NCBI RefSeq assembly: GCF_006864455.1 | Contig: NZ_QHLK01000004.1 | Span: 62,001-126,000 of the forward strand | Length of the DNA: 64,000 nucleotides | Origin: Campylobacter sp. MIT 97-5078 | Lineage (GTDB): Bacteria > Campylobacterota > Campylobacteria > Campylobacterales > Campylobacteraceae | Reading direction: 5' to 3' | In this document: positions 9,201 through 19,555 of the stretch, piece by piece | Position numbering within the stretch: the first letter of the stretch is position 1 | Layout of the letters: the number at the start of each line of letters is the position of its first letter | Program-made: the position numbers and the translations under genes | Notes under the pieces: generated by a model | Databases searched by the model: none | What the model was told of the DNA's origin: nothing | The model's input: only the letters and a program-made list of their open reading frames with translations

Positions 9201-9872
9201 ATGATTAGTGTCTTGATGATAGAAGATGATCCAGATTTTGCTACCTTGCTTTCTGAATACCTTGTGCAATTTAACATCAAAGTTACCAATTATGAAGATC
9301 CATATATTGGGCTTAGCTCAAGTATTAAAAATTACGATTGCTTAATCTTAGATCTTACCCTGCCCGGTATTGATGGACTTGATGTGTGCCGAGAGATCAG
9401 ACAAAAAAGCGATATTCCCATCATCATCTCTTCAGCTCGTGGAGATATTAGCGATAAAGTTGTTGGCTTGCAAATTGGAGCTGATGATTATCTGCCAAAG
9501 CCTTATGATCCAAAAGAAATGTATGCAAGGATCATGAGTCTCATTCGTCGCTCTAAAAAGCAAAGCAATCATGGCAATCAAACTATAAATTCAAGCTTTA
9601 AAATTGATGAAAGAAAACACGAAATTTCATATAATGGTAATGTCTTAACCCTTACTCCGGCTGAATATGAAATTCTTGATTATCTTATCCACCAGCATGG
9701 TTTTTCAGTTTCAAGAGAACAGCTCGTGCAACACTGCAAAAGCCTCAAAGATAAAGATTCAAAAAGCCTTGATGTTATCATTGGACGCTTAAGAACAAAG
9801 ATTAATGATAGTTCAAAGACACCAAAGCATATTTTTTCGGTAAGGGGCATAGGGTATAAACTCATAGGATGA
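9201..9872 (+). CDS. racR: Response regulator RacR (OmpR family)
   Basis: The 223-residue protein has a receiver domain (acidic EDD at about 8-10, phospho-acceptor Asp in LILDLTLPGIDG near 52, Lys in YLPKPYDPKE near 101). A C-terminal winged-helix DNA-binding domain follows, with LTPAEYEILDYLIHQ and IGRLRTKI...GIGYKLIG. RacR is the regulator of the reduced-ability-to-colonise system, linked in C. jejuni to temperature and to electron-acceptor use. The gene name rests on the order racR-racS-recR and on similarity from memory. The stop overlaps the racS start by 4 bases. Confidence 0.9.
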   Translation: MISVLMIEDDPDFATLLSEYLVQFNIKVTNYEDPYIGLSSSIKNYDCLILDLTLPGIDGLDVCREIRQKSDIPIIISSARGDISDKVVGLQIGADDYLPKPYDPKEMYARIMSLIRRSKKQSNHGNQTINSSFKIDERKHEISYNGNVLTLTPAEYEILDYLIHQHGFSVSREQLVQHCKSLKDKDSKSLDVIIGRLRTKINDSSKTPKHIFSVRGIGYKLIG

Positions 9873-11113
9873 GATCTTATTCCATTCGCACTAAAGTTAG
9901 TGTTTTATTTATCGTTGTTTTTTTACTTGTTTGTGCTTTATTTGCCCTTTCTATCACTCTTGAGATGGATATACACCATGAAAATCAAAGCCTAAGACAA
10001 AAAAATGTTATCAAATCACTCACGAGCAATTACAGCGAAAACTCGAATATAGATTTACTAAGCTATTTACTAAGCAATAATTTTAATATCGTCAAAGGTG
10101 AAAAACTCTCAAGCAAGATCAAAAGTAAGGGTAATGCAATTTTTAAAATTGCTACAAATTTTGGGGTTTTTACTTCCATTTCTTACAACAATCAGCTTTT
10201 TTTACAGGTGCAAAGCCAAGATTATGATCTAATCTTAGAATCAAACGAGGAAAATACCACTTTTAAATTCATCTTTCTGGGCTTTTTACTTTCTTTAGCC
10301 TTAACGACTTTTTTATATATTTCTATCATTAACTCTTTAAAACCTCTTACAAAACTTCGCCTTGAAGTTGCTCAAACGGCAAATGGCAAGAGCTTTTCAC
10401 CTCAAGGCTACCAAAACAACGAAATAGGCAAAATCGCTACAGAGTTTTACAACACTATGAATAAAAATCACCAACTTATAGAGTCAAGACAGCTTTTCTT
10501 ACGCACTATAATGCACGAGATAAAAACACCCATAGGCAAGGGAAGAATTATCGCTGAAATGATAGAAGAAGACAAGCAAAAAGGACGTTTAATAGCGATT
10601 TTTGAACGCTTAAATTCACTCATTAACGAATTTGCAAAAGTAGAAAGTTTGCTTTCAAAAAATTATAATTTACAATTTAGAAACTACCATTTTTCGGAGC
10701 TTTTAAAAGAAGCAAAAAATTTTCTTATGCGAGATGACTTTGAGCAAAGAGTGCAAATAAAGCTTTTTGAAGATGCAGTTTTTGAAGCTGATATTGAAAT
10801 TTTTCCTTTGGTGATTAAAAACCTCATCGACAATGCGATCAAGCATTCAGATGATGAAAGTTGCGTAGTAGAATGCTGCAAAGATCATTTCGTGATTAAA
10901 AACAAGGCAGCACCTTTAAAACAAAGCATTCAAGAATACTTCAAAGCTTTCACAAGAGATAAAGATAACAAAAGCGAGGGTATGGGACTTGGGCTGTATA
11001 TCATCGAAAGAATTTGCATGATGCATAATTTTAGTCTTGGTTATGCATACATAAACGGCTTTCATCAATTTCAAATCAATCAGGAAAAAAGCAGTGCCAC
11101 ACAACAGCAGTGA
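9869..11113 (+). CDS. racS: Sensor histidine kinase RacS
   Basis: The 414-residue inner-membrane kinase has a first membrane helix at about 8-28, a periplasmic loop, a second helix at about 132-153, and a HAMP-like linker. The HisKA box is [14 protein letters not shown] (phospho-accepting His near residue 216). The ATPase domain shows the N box NLIDNAIKH and the G box [12 protein letters not shown]. It should phosphorylate RacR, whose gene it overlaps by 4 bases. The end overlaps recR by 20 bases. The signal sensed cannot be inferred from this sequence. Confidence 0.9.
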   Translation: MRSYSIRTKVSVLFIVVFLLVCALFALSITLEMDIHHENQSLRQKNVIKSLTSNYSENSNIDLLSYLLSNNFNIVKGEKLSSKIKSKGNAIFKIATNFGVFTSISYNNQLFLQVQSQDYDLILESNEENTTFKFIFLGFLLSLALTTFLYISIINSLKPLTKLRLEVAQTANGKSFSPQGYQNNEIGKIATEFYNTMNKNHQLIESRQLFLRTIMHEIKTPIGKGRIIAEMIEEDKQKGRLIAIFERLNSLINEFAKVESLLSKNYNLQFRNYHFSELLKEAKNFLMRDDFEQRVQIKLFEDAVFEADIEIFPLVIKNLIDNAIKHSDDESCVVECCKDHFVIKNKAAPLKQSIQEYFKAFTRDKDNKSEGMGLGLYIIERICMMHNFSLGYAYINGFHQFQINQEKSSATQQQ

Positions 11114-11672
11114 AAAATTCAACGAACTCGTGCAAAGTTTTGCAAACCTCCCAAGTATAGGCAAAAAAACAGCTCTAAGACTTGCCTATACACTCCTTGA
11201 AAATCACACTCTTGCTCTAAAACTTGCCCATAATATAGAAAATGCAGTCCGCTTTATCAAGCCCTGCCAAAAATGTGGTAACCTCAGTGAAAACGAGCTT
11301 TGTGAAATTTGCAGTGATGAAAACCGCGATAAAAACTTGCTTTGCGTGGTGCAAAGTGCTAAAGATATACTCATACTTGAAGAAAGCGGAAGTTTTGATG
11401 GGCTTTATTTTATCTTTGATGAGATCAGTGATGAACTTGTGTTAAAACTAAGGCATTTCATCAGCGAAAATGCTTGTAAAGAACTAATTTTCGCCCTTAC
11501 ACACACTATAAATTCGGACGCTTTGATCTTTTTTATCGAGGAAAAACTCAAAGACTTTCATCTTCGTTTCTCAAAAATCGCCCAAGGTATACCAAGTGGT
11601 GTAAGCCTTGAAAATGTGGATTTTATCTCTTTGCATAAGGCTATGGCATTTCGAACCAAAATCAAAGAATAG
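11094..11672 (+). CDS. recR: Recombination protein RecR
   Basis: RecR acts with RecO (and RecF where present) to load RecA on gapped DNA. The 192-residue protein has the N-terminal helix-hairpin-helix ([17 protein letters not shown] at about 18-34), a C4 zinc finger ([16 protein letters not shown] at about 56-71) and a Toprim domain with the [15 protein letters not shown] segment. Length is typical. The start lies inside the end of racS, so it is co-transcribed with the two-component genes. Confidence 0.95.
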   Translation: MPHNSSEKFNELVQSFANLPSIGKKTALRLAYTLLENHTLALKLAHNIENAVRFIKPCQKCGNLSENELCEICSDENRDKNLLCVVQSAKDILILEESGSFDGLYFIFDEISDELVLKLRHFISENACKELIFALTHTINSDALIFFIEEKLKDFHLRFSKIAQGIPSGVSLENVDFISLHKAMAFRTKIKE

Positions 11673-12210
11673 CAAGCAGAAATTTACCAAAGGCTATTTT
11701 CACTATTTTTTGAAAACAAATCCAAAAAAAACAATACAATACACAAAATTTATAAAAATCCAACTTCATTCTTAATCTAAAATTTTTCATCATCACAAGC
11801 TACTGATAAAACACTTGATGTATCAAGCACAACTGACACAACATCCAATAGCCCCTCAACATCAAACATAAAAAGAGCTCACTCTCAACGCAGGTAATGA
11901 TGTAACGATCAATGCCAATGCCCCAACTTCTAACTCAAACAGAGCAGTAAATGTAAGATTTAATTATGGTTTAAGTGAGCTTAGTCAAAGTCGTTGAGCA
12001 AATGTTTTTGGTTGAGTGAATATCGTAGATTCTCAAAATGGTGGAGTATATGGTTTTTGTGCTTTAAGTTTTATTTTAACTTAACTTTTACCCTTTCACA
12101 CAAATAAAACTTGATTTTGGGTTGTGAAATAGCAAGGTTTGTAAAAATTCAATTTTTTAAAATATAGGGATAAAACCTACAAAGCCTCTTTGATAAGCCA
12201 TTACAAAAAT
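11673..12210. other. Gene-free stretch containing a decayed reading frame
   Basis: Of the 538 bases between recR and the convergent amidohydrolase gene, about 300 (11781-12084) look like broken coding sequence, described separately. The remainder, 12085-12210, is AT-rich with no structure that I recognise. Confidence 0.6.
11781..12084 (+). pseudogene. Remnant of a haemagglutinin/autotransporter-like surface protein
   Basis: Two overlapping frames carry repetitive Ser/Thr/Asn-rich protein-like sequence. The first, 11781-11897, encodes DKTLDVSSTTDTTSNSPSTS. The second, 11872-12084, encodes ELTLNAGNDVTINANAPTSN and VNVRFNYGLSELSQSR, with in-frame TGA codons at 11995 and 12013. The LTLNAGNDVTINA style is typical of beta-helical passenger domains (filamentous haemagglutinin or autotransporter type). 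There is no start codon with a ribosome site, and two stops plus a frame change, so it should be inactive. The family call is an inference from composition and motif style. Confidence 0.5.
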
Positions 12211-13401
12211 TTACGAATTCAAAAACTCCAAAGCCATCATCGCCTCACCTTGCATAAGCACCTTTAAATTTTCACTTTCCCAAGCAAAATTTGGGCTGTG
12301 ATGTAATACAGGTTTGTTTTTATCTTTAGCTATACCTACAAAAACATAAGCTCCTTTTCTTGCACGCGTTAAAAAGGCAAAGTCCTCAGCCCCCATATCA
12401 GCTTCAGCCTTTGTGATGATATTTTTTTCGCCTAAGACTTGCAAGAAGGCTTTTTGAGCGATTTTTGCACCAAATTCGTCATTAATCAAAGGTGGATATT
12501 CTCTGTGATAATCAAGCTCATATGATCCGCCAAATTCCAAAGCCACAGCCTTAGCCACATCTTCAACACCCTTTTGCAAGATCGCTTGACTTTCATCATC
12601 TAAAAAACGCACCGTGCCTTTTAAAAAGGCTTCTTGAGCGATGATATTATAAGAGCTTCCAGCTTGCACACTTCCCACGCTGATCACTCCAGCACTTATA
12701 GGCTTTAAACGCCTTGAAACAACGCTTTGAACACTAGTGATAAAACGAGCCGCCATTAAAACCGAATCTATGGTTGTATGTGGATGAGCTCCATGCCCGC
12801 CTCTGCCTATAAATTTAAGATCAAAGCTATCTACCCCAGCCATCATCGCCCCACTGATAATTTGAGCTGTATTTTCTTGCATTAAACCCCACAAATGACA
12901 ACCAAACACGGCATCAACATATGGATTTTCAAGCACGCCCTCTTCTATCATAGGCTTTGCTCCGCCATAATTTTCCTCAGCTGGCTGAAACATAAACTTC
13001 ACACAACCGCTAAATTCATCTTTAAGCTCATTTAAGATGAGTGCTGTGCCTAAAAGTCCAGCGGTATGTCCATCATGTCCGCAAGCGTGCATCTTACCCG
13101 CTATCTTTGAAGCAAAGCTTACCCCGCTTTCTTCAAACACTGGCAAAGCATCCATATCACCCCTTAAAAGCACGCATTTTGGTTTTTCATCACTTTTTTT
13201 TGTGCCATAAATTTCAGCCAAAACCCCGGTTTTTGCTATACCTTTTTTATATGATATACCTGCATTTTCAAGCACCTCACAGACTTTTTGTGAAGTTTGA
13301 AACTCTTCAAAGCTAAGCTCTGGGAATTGATGAAAATGCTCTCTTAAATTCACGATTTGGGGGTAGTATTTTTCGCTTAGTTTTTGCACTTTTAAAAGCA
13401 T
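12211..13401 (-). CDS. M20 family amidohydrolase (hippurate/IAA-amino-acid hydrolase type)
   Basis: The 396-residue zinc enzyme hydrolyses an N-acyl amino acid or similar amide. Metal-binding motifs are RGDMDALP near residue 80, MHACGHDGHT near 107-116, and FMFQPAEENYGGAKPMIEEG near 140-158. The dimerisation lid follows (GRGGHGAHPH), and the last metal ligand is an H in the VLHHSPNF segment. It resembles aminoacylase and hippuricase relatives such as C. jejuni HipO, but is clearly not a close copy from what I recall, so hippurate as substrate is uncertain. It lies 9 bases after ppk2 on the same strand and is probably co-transcribed. Confidence 0.87.
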   Translation of the reverse strand: MLLKVQKLSEKYYPQIVNLREHFHQFPELSFEEFQTSQKVCEVLENAGISYKKGIAKTGVLAEIYGTKKSDEKPKCVLLRGDMDALPVFEESGVSFASKIAGKMHACGHDGHTAGLLGTALILNELKDEFSGCVKFMFQPAEENYGGAKPMIEEGVLENPYVDAVFGCHLWGLMQENTAQIISGAMMAGVDSFDLKFIGRGGHGAHPHTTIDSVLMAARFITSVQSVVSRRLKPISAGVISVGSVQAGSSYNIIAQEAFLKGTVRFLDDESQAILQKGVEDVAKAVALEFGGSYELDYHREYPPLINDEFGAKIAQKAFLQVLGEKNIITKAEADMGAEDFAFLTRARKGAYVFVGIAKDKNKPVLHHSPNFAWESENLKVLMQGEAMMALEFLNS

Positions 13402-13410
13402 ATGCTTTCC

Positions 13411-14382
13411 TTATTTTTGATCAAGTTTTTCAAATTTTTCATCACTTCTGTTAAGATTAGTTTCCATTTTGCGAATTTCATCTTCTCCACTTCGCACTAA
13501 GTTCTTATCTACTGGCTTTATATCCTTGCTTTTGCCCGTATAATCAACTTTATTGAGTATGGTTCTAAAGACATTAAGCCTTGCTTTTTTCTTATTGTCT
13601 GAACCTATGATAGTCCAAGGGTTTTTTGGCGTATTTGAAGCAAGAAGCATTGAGTATTTTGCGACAGTGTATTTATCCCAAAGCTGTTGGGATTTTTCAT
13701 CTACCGAAGAGAGCTTGTATTGCTTTAAAGGATCTTTTCTACGACTATCAAAACGTTTTTTTTGCTCTTCTTTAGACACTGAAAAATAGAATTTAAACAT
13801 GATAATGCCACTATTGACAAGCATTTCTTCAAACAAAGGCACTTCTCTTAAAAAATGTTTATGCTCAGCTGGGGTGCAAAAACCCATTACCGGCTCAACT
13901 CCAGCTCTATTATACCAGCTTCTATCAAAGATCACGATCTCACCAGCTGCTGGCAAGTGTGAAACATAACGTTGAAAATACCACTGCGTCCTTTCTACAT
14001 CACTTGGCTTTTCAAGAGCAACGACTCTACAACCCCTTGGATTTAAATGCTCTGTAAGGCGTTTAATTGAGCCTCCTTTGCCTGCTGCGTCTCGTCCTTC
14101 TGTGAGGATTAAAACCTTTAAGCCCTTATCTTTAACGAAATTTTGGAATTTCAAAAGCTCGATTTGCAAGGTTTTGAGCTCCTTTTCATATTTGAGCGTG
14201 CTTTTTTTAACCTTTATGCTTACATACTCATCTTTTTTGTCATTTTGTGTTTTTTGATCCTTTGGCATATTATTTTTTTCTTTTTTTGCAAGCAAATCCT
14301 CTTGATTTTTAGGCTTTGACTCATTTTTACGTGTCAAATGTTTTGTGCTTTTTGGCTCAGGTTTTGGTGATGTCATGTGCAA
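13411..14382 (-). CDS. ppk2: Polyphosphate kinase 2 family protein
   Basis: PPK2 enzymes transfer phosphate between polyphosphate and nucleotides. In the 323-residue protein, residues about 1-70 are a Lys-rich, low-complexity extension. The PPK2 domain then shows Walker A GRDAAGKGGSIKRL (about 96-109), Walker B VIFDRSWYNRAGVE (about 150-163), and the lid with RFDSRRKDPLKQYKLS. The start used is the first ATG; a later in-frame Met (MPKDQKTQ) could give a shorter form without the first 38 residues. It heads a two-gene unit with the amidohydrolase. Whether it makes GTP or ATP cannot be told from sequence. Confidence 0.92.
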   Translation of the reverse strand: MHMTSPKPEPKSTKHLTRKNESKPKNQEDLLAKKEKNNMPKDQKTQNDKKDEYVSIKVKKSTLKYEKELKTLQIELLKFQNFVKDKGLKVLILTEGRDAAGKGGSIKRLTEHLNPRGCRVVALEKPSDVERTQWYFQRYVSHLPAAGEIVIFDRSWYNRAGVEPVMGFCTPAEHKHFLREVPLFEEMLVNSGIIMFKFYFSVSKEEQKKRFDSRRKDPLKQYKLSSVDEKSQQLWDKYTVAKYSMLLASNTPKNPWTIIGSDNKKKARLNVFRTILNKVDYTGKSKDIKPVDKNLVRSGEDEIRKMETNLNRSDEKFEKLDQK

Positions 14383-14423
14383 ATCTCCTTGAAAAGTATT
14401 CTTTTAAATTTACCATAAAAAAC

Positions 14424-14429
14424 TATAAT
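14424..14429 (+). promoter_or_regulatory. Probable -10 box for dsbD
   Basis: TATAAT lies 32 bases upstream of the dsbD ATG in the divergent ppk2/dsbD interval. No -35 box is evident. The same interval must also hold the ppk2 promoter, which I cannot place. Confidence 0.45.
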
Positions 14430-14461
14430 TAAAAATAAAACAAGATATAAATGAGAACTTA

Positions 14462-16138
14462 ATGCGTATTTTTCTGATATTTTTCTTTTTTTTAAATCTA
14501 AGCTGGGCTGAATTTTTACAGCCAAATGAAGCATTTAAATTGCATTCTTATGCTGATGAGGTAGGAGTTTATTTTGATTTTAATATCGCTGATACGATTT
14601 ATTTGTATCAAAAAGAGCTTAAAATCAAGCTTGATGATAAAGACATTACTGCTTTGCTTAACCTGCCTGCAAGCGTTAAAAAAAACAACGAACAAAGATA
14701 TTATGCGAATTTAGAGCTTTTTATCCCACAAATTTTACTCAAAAAAGAACTCGCTAGCAAAAATGAGGCTTTATTAGAACTTTCATATCAAGGCTGTTCT
14801 GAAGCTGGGTTTTGCTACCGCCCCTTGAAAAAAAGTTTTACACTAAAGCAAAATCAAGGCATTTATGCACTTACTGAACTTATAAACACAAAGAATATAA
14901 AAAAGCAAAATGAATTTAATAAAGATGGCTTTTTTCTTACTTTGTTAAGCTTCTTTGGGTATGGACTTTTACTTTCACTTACCCCTTGCACCTTGCCGAT
15001 GATCCCCATACTTTCATCACTCATACTTGCAAAAAGCACGCAAGCACCGAGTAAAAAACGAGCCTTTTGGCTTTCTTTTATCTTTGTGTTTTTTATGTCT
15101 TTAGCTTATGCTTTAGCTGGCATTGCTACAGCCTTGCTTGGTGCAAGTGTGCAAGGCTTTTTGCAACATCCTTTAGTGCTTGGCTTTTTTGCTCTTATTT
15201 TTGTGCTTTTAGCCCTTGCTTGTTTTGGGGTATTTCAGCTTCAAATGCCAAGCAAGATACAAAATTTCATCATCAAAAAACAAAACTCAAAAACAAAAGG
15301 TGTGCTTAGCCTTGCAACTATGGGCTTTTTATCAGCTCTTATCATAGGACCTTGCGTAGTTGCACCTTTGGCTGCTGCTTTGCTTTATATCGCAAAAAGT
15401 GCTGATATAGTGCTTGGTGGGGCTTCTCTTTTTGTTTTGAGTTTTGGCATGGGCATTCCGCTTTTATTTGTAGGGCTTGGGCTTGGATTTTTAAAAGCTG
15501 GAATATGGATGCAAAGGGTCAATGTCTTTTTTGGCTTTTTAATGCTAGCAATGGCAATTTGGCTGTGTTCTCGCTTTTTAGCTATGCCTTATATACTCAT
15601 AGCTTTTGGGGTGCTTGGGGTATTTTTTGTAAGCTTTATGGGAATTTTTGATAGGCTTGATTCAAACTACGCAAAGGCTAAAAAAGCTATTTTAACGCTT
15701 ATTTTAGCCTATAGTTTGAGTTTATTTTTAGGGGGATTATTTGGCGGAAAAAGCCTTTTAAATCCTTTTCATTTAAATTTTAGTGCTTCAAAATTACAAG
15801 CTTTAAACTCGCTTGAGTTTGAAAATATTACCAATCTTAATGAGCTTGAAGCAAAATTACAAAGCAAAAAACCGATCTTGCTGTATTTTACAGCTTCTTG
15901 GTGTGAAAACTGCAAGCTTTTAGATACTTTTACTTTTTCAGACAAAAGAGTGCAAGAGCTTTTGCAAAACTATGCCTTGCTTAAAATCGACATTAGCAAA
16001 GGCGATGATGAAGAACTTAAAATGATGAAAAAATTTGAAGTCTTTGCTCCACCTGTTATGTTTATCTTTAAAGATGGCATAAAAAGAGAACAAATCATCG
16101 GTTTTGTAGGAGCCGATGAGTTTTTAAATTCACTTTGA
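14462..16138 (+). CDS. dsbD: Thiol:disulfide interchange protein DsbD
   Basis: DsbD carries electrons from cytoplasmic thioredoxin across the inner membrane to periplasmic thiol proteins. The 558-residue protein has a signal peptide (residues 1-16), a periplasmic alpha domain with a redox Cys pair (CSEAGFCYRPLKK near 113-125), and an eight-helix membrane domain with two catalytic Cys (LTPCTLPMIP near 175-184, GPCVVAPLAA near 295-304). The C-terminal thioredoxin-like gamma domain has ASWCENCK near residue 480. All six redox cysteines are present, so the relay looks complete. It stands alone between divergent ppk2 and convergent genes. Confidence 0.94.
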   Translation: MRIFLIFFFFLNLSWAEFLQPNEAFKLHSYADEVGVYFDFNIADTIYLYQKELKIKLDDKDITALLNLPASVKKNNEQRYYANLELFIPQILLKKELASKNEALLELSYQGCSEAGFCYRPLKKSFTLKQNQGIYALTELINTKNIKKQNEFNKDGFFLTLLSFFGYGLLLSLTPCTLPMIPILSSLILAKSTQAPSKKRAFWLSFIFVFFMSLAYALAGIATALLGASVQGFLQHPLVLGFFALIFVLLALACFGVFQLQMPSKIQNFIIKKQNSKTKGVLSLATMGFLSALIIGPCVVAPLAAALLYIAKSADIVLGGASLFVLSFGMGIPLLFVGLGLGFLKAGIWMQRVNVFFGFLMLAMAIWLCSRFLAMPYILIAFGVLGVFFVSFMGIFDRLDSNYAKAKKAILTLILAYSLSLFLGGLFGGKSLLNPFHLNFSASKLQALNSLEFENITNLNELEAKLQSKKPILLYFTASWCENCKLLDTFTFSDKRVQELLQNYALLKIDISKGDDEELKMMKKFEVFAPPVMFIFKDGIKREQIIGFVGADEFLNSL

Positions 16139-16223
16139 AATTGAAATAAAGGTAAAAATATCTTTGATAGTTTTGATTTTGTAAATGGCAATATCTTATT
16201 TGTTTTAACAGCTTTATAGTAAG

Positions 16224-16739
16224 CTAAAGATAGGCTTTGATGAGTTTATACTCATGAACGAGTTCTTCTAAGCTAAAACGAGCATTTGCACTTGAACTTG
16301 AAGGCAGAATATGATAAGAAAGCTTAGGATAGACCTGCTTAAAATGTGCATAAAAATGACAAAAGCCTTTGTGAGCGGTTTTTCCTGTAGTAAAAATAGC
16401 TTTTATAGGGGCTTTTTCAAGCACTAAATTTAAATCATTTGCTGTGGTATTTTTATCCTTTAGCCTTATGCTTTCATCTTTTGACTTTGTTATATCACAG
16501 CTTTTAAACATATCCCAAAGGGCTATTTTTTGAGTTTTTAAAAAGTCTTTTTGGACATTTTGCATGCTTAAACTTTTAGGAGATAAATCAAAAAGAAGCT
16601 CTAAAATTTGATAAAAGCGATTATTTTTATTTTGATAATAAAAGCCTAATTCTCTTGATTTAAGCGAGGGAAAGCTACCAAGTATTAAAATCCTTGAGTC
16701 TTTATCAAAAAATGGTTTGAAAGGGTGGTATAAAAGCAT
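16224..16739 (-). CDS. UDG-superfamily DNA glycosylase (hypoxanthine-DNA glycosylase type)
   Basis: The 171-residue protein belongs to the uracil-DNA glycosylase superfamily, family 6-like, which removes deaminated bases (deoxyinosine, sometimes uracil). The first motif is ILGSFPSLKSRELGFYYQNK (about 18-37), followed by NNRFYQILELLF. The C-terminal motif is ILPSSSSANARFS, with Ser-Ser-Ala-Asn in the place of the usual STSPAN. The length is normal. Substrate preference is inferred from the GSFPS signature and not proven. It is an isolated gene, convergent with dsbD. Confidence 0.82.
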   Translation of the reverse strand: MLLYHPFKPFFDKDSRILILGSFPSLKSRELGFYYQNKNNRFYQILELLFDLSPKSLSMQNVQKDFLKTQKIALWDMFKSCDITKSKDESIRLKDKNTTANDLNLVLEKAPIKAIFTTGKTAHKGFCHFYAHFKQVYPKLSYHILPSSSSANARFSLEELVHEYKLIKAYL

Positions 16740-17044
16740 TGTTATCCTTTATAAAACTTTTAATTTTAATCATAATCAAGTCATACTGAAGAATAACTTA
16801 AAACTCTTAAAGCATATAAACTCTAAGCTAAAAAATAAATTACAAAAGACAAAGATTAAATTTAAGCTTTAAATGCCATAAATTTTAAAAGCAAAGCTAT
16901 ATTAGAGCCATAAAAAGAAAGTTAATATATAATTAAGTTTAAATTAAGAATAAATTTGCAAGCACATATTTTGGTATTTAAATTTCAAAAGCTAGAGTTT
17001 AAAAATGAAATTTGGGGCAGTTAAACTGCTCCAAATTTTAAGGT
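16740..17044. other. Intergenic stretch downstream of dnaK
   Basis: These 305 AT-rich bases hold the probable dnaK terminator at 17011-17035 and the unresolved promoter of the glycosylase gene. No other structure is seen. Confidence 0.5.
17011..17035 (-). terminator. Probable terminator after dnaK
   Basis: The inverted repeat TTTGGGGCAG / CTGCTCCAAA, loop TTAAA, lies 10 bases beyond the dnaK stop. Read on the minus strand it has nine pairs and one A-C mismatch and is followed by an AT-rich stretch with TTTTT. Read on the plus strand the mismatch becomes a G-U pair. Confidence 0.55.
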
Positions 17045-18913
17045 TTATTCTATTTCAGCGTCGATAACATCATCATCTTTTTTCTTTTTATCATTTGCTG
17101 TGGCATCATCTTTTTTATACATACTCTCAGCAAGTTTATGAGAAACAGCACTTAAGTTTTTTACCTTTTCTTCTATTTCTTCTTTGCTTGCATTTTCATT
17201 TTTAAGTAGTTCTTTAAGCTCATTTAAAGCCTTAGTGATATTGTTTTTATCTTCCTCGCCTATTTTTTCACCAAGCTCGCTTAAAGATTTTTCAACTTGA
17301 TGCACTAAAGCTTCGGCTTGATTTCTAGCTTCTACAGCTTCTTTACGTTTTTTATCCTCTTCTTTGTGAAGCTCGGCATCTTTGACCATTTTTTCAATTT
17401 CTTCTTCACTTAAACCGCTTGAGCCTGTGATTTTGATCTCTTGAGCCTTGCCTGTAGCCTTGTCTTTTGCTGAAACAGTTAAAATACCATTGGCGTCTAT
17501 ATCAAAGCTCACTTCAATTTGTGGCATACCTCTTGGAGCTGGTGGAATGCCCTCAAGATTGAAATTTCCTAAGGATTTATTATCGCGACTAAATTCTCTC
17601 TCGCCTTGTAAGACATTGATAGTTACCGCACTTTGATTATCTTCAGCTGTTGAGAAGGTTTGTTCTTTTTTAGTTGGTATAGTTGTGCCTTTTTCTATGA
17701 TCTTAGTCATCACTCCACCTAAGGTTTCAATGCCTAAAGATAGCGGAGTAACATCAAGCAAAAGCACATCTTTAACATCGCCTTTTATCACAGCACCTTG
17801 AATAGCTGCACCAATGGCTACAACCTCATCAGGATTCACGCCTTTATTAAGCTCTTTGTTAAAGGCTTTTTTCACTTCTTCTTGCACCAAAGGCACGCGA
17901 GTTGAGCCACCCACCATGACAATTTCTTTTACTTCATCTTTATTTAATCCTGCATCTTTTACCACTTCATTGATCTTTGAGATAGTCTCGCCCACAAGGC
18001 TTTCTATCATACTTTCAAATTTAGCACGAGTGATTTTTTTCACAAGGTGTTTTGGACCGCTTGCATCAGCTGTGATAAAAGGTAAATTAACCTCTGTTTC
18101 AGTGGCTGAACTAAGTTCTTTTTTAGCTGTTTCAGCTGCTTCTTTAAGCCTTTGTAAAGCCATAACATCATTTTTTAAGTCTATGCCTTGTTCGTTTTTA
18201 AACTCGCTTGCTAGAAAATCTATAAGCTTATTATCAAAATCATCGCCCCCTAAGAAAGCGTCCCCTCCAGTTGAAAGCACTTCTACGACATTATCGCCTG
18301 TTTCAAGCACAGTAACATCAAAGGTTCCTCCACCTAGATCATATACGACTATCTTTTCGCTTTCTTTTTTATCAAGCCCATAAGCAAGTGCAGCTGAAGT
18401 TGGCTCGTTGATGATTCTTAAGACATTAAGCCCAGCTATGGTTCCAGCTTCTTTTGTCGCCTTTCTTTGAGCGTCGTTAAAATACGCTGGCACAGTAATT
18501 ACCGCATCAACGACTTGTTCGCCTAAAAAGGCTTCAGCATCTTCTTTAAGCTTCATTAAAACCTTAGCTGAAATTTCTTGAGGAGTATAAACCTTGCCAG
18601 CGATTTCAACCGCACAAGCACCATTTCTATCCACTATATGATAAGGCAAGCGTTTTTCAGCTTCCTTAGCCTTGTCCTCATTAAACATAAGCCCCATAAT
18701 CCTTTTTATAGAATAAATAGTCTTTTCAGGGTTTGTTACAGCCTGACGCTTTGCACTATCGCCTACTAAAACCTCGCCCTTATCAGTAAAAGCTACAACT
18801 GAAGGGGTTGTGTTTTTGCCTTCTTTGTTTGGGATCACCTTGCTTTCGCCTCTTTCAAAGACAGCTACGCAAGAATTTGTTGTTCCTAAGTCTATTCCTA
18901 TAACTTTTGCCAT
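17045..18913 (-). CDS. dnaK: Chaperone DnaK (Hsp70)
   Basis: DnaK is the ATP-dependent cytoplasmic Hsp70. The 622-residue protein starts with the nucleotide-binding signature [14 protein letters not shown] (residues 6-19). It carries [16 protein letters not shown] near 194-209 and [16 protein letters not shown] near 336-351, the interdomain [14 protein letters not shown] linker, the substrate-binding domain, and a charged lid ending in [10 protein letters not shown]. It lies 63 bases after grpE on the same strand and is probably expressed from the HspR-controlled promoter at 19556-19586. Confidence 0.98.
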   Translation of the reverse strand: MAKVIGIDLGTTNSCVAVFERGESKVIPNKEGKNTTPSVVAFTDKGEVLVGDSAKRQAVTNPEKTIYSIKRIMGLMFNEDKAKEAEKRLPYHIVDRNGACAVEIAGKVYTPQEISAKVLMKLKEDAEAFLGEQVVDAVITVPAYFNDAQRKATKEAGTIAGLNVLRIINEPTSAALAYGLDKKESEKIVVYDLGGGTFDVTVLETGDNVVEVLSTGGDAFLGGDDFDNKLIDFLASEFKNEQGIDLKNDVMALQRLKEAAETAKKELSSATETEVNLPFITADASGPKHLVKKITRAKFESMIESLVGETISKINEVVKDAGLNKDEVKEIVMVGGSTRVPLVQEEVKKAFNKELNKGVNPDEVVAIGAAIQGAVIKGDVKDVLLLDVTPLSLGIETLGGVMTKIIEKGTTIPTKKEQTFSTAEDNQSAVTINVLQGEREFSRDNKSLGNFNLEGIPPAPRGMPQIEVSFDIDANGILTVSAKDKATGKAQEIKITGSSGLSEEEIEKMVKDAELHKEEDKKRKEAVEARNQAEALVHQVEKSLSELGEKIGEEDKNNITKALNELKELLKNENASKEEIEEKVKNLSAVSHKLAESMYKKDDATANDKKKKDDDVIDAEIE

Positions 18914-18976
18914 TGTTTATCCTTTTTTAAATTTTTTTAAAATCTATTTTTAAACTCGTATCTTTAAAGATACACC

Positions 18977-19501
18977 TTATTTTGCCACGCTTACTTTAGC
19001 TGGACGTATGATTCTATCTCCTATTTGATAGCCTTTTTGAAGCACTTGTATGATGGCTCCACTTTCATGCTCGCTACTTTCTTGATGAAACATAGCCTCA
19101 TGTAAATTTGGATCAAATAAAACCTTAGCCTCAATTTGCTTGATACCATGCTTTTCAAGCTTTTTAAGAAATAAATCTAAAGTATTTTTCACTCCTTCTT
19201 TGATTTTCTCACTCACTTCATCTTTAGCCTCAACACTACTTGCTGCTTCTAAGGCATCGATTACATCAAGTAAATCCTTTGCAAAGCCTTCGTTTGCATA
19301 AGCTAGAGCTGAAGCTTTTTCTTTTTCCATTCTTTTTTTAATATTTTCAAATTCAGCATTTGCTCTTAAATACCTATCTTTTAACTCAGCATTTTCAGCT
19401 TTTAAGCTTTCAAGTTCGTTTTGCTCCTCGCTAGCTAAATTTTCAGCCTCGTTTGAAGTTTCAAGATTTTGTTCTTGATCTAAGTGTTCTTCTTCTTTCA
19501 C
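18977..19501 (-). CDS. grpE: Nucleotide exchange factor GrpE
   Basis: GrpE releases ADP from DnaK. The 174-residue protein begins with an acidic low-complexity segment (residues 1-35), followed by the long dimerisation helix ([20 protein letters not shown]). It ends in the small beta domain with [20 protein letters not shown]. It is first in the grpE-dnaK pair. In C. jejuni the heat-shock repressor gene hrcA precedes grpE; here 19502 onward is non-coding and holds the operon promoter instead. An AAGGAGG site stands 7 bases before the ATG. Confidence 0.95.
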   Translation of the reverse strand: MKEEEHLDQEQNLETSNEAENLASEEQNELESLKAENAELKDRYLRANAEFENIKKRMEKEKASALAYANEGFAKDLLDVIDALEAASSVEAKDEVSEKIKEGVKNTLDLFLKKLEKHGIKQIEAKVLFDPNLHEAMFHQESSEHESGAIIQVLQKGYQIGDRIIRPAKVSVAK

Positions 19502-19555
19502 TACGCCTCCTTTTTACCACTTATTTAGGCAATATTTATTTTTAAATTTAAAGGT

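Noticed and set aside
11673-12210. Insertion sequence or prophage edge near recR
   Set aside because: No transposase sequence, terminal inverted repeats or direct repeats could be found around the decayed frame.
17814-18383. 189-codon open frame on the plus strand
   Set aside because: It is fully antisense to dnaK, Ser/Thr-rich as expected for a shadow of a highly biased gene, and has no ribosome site.
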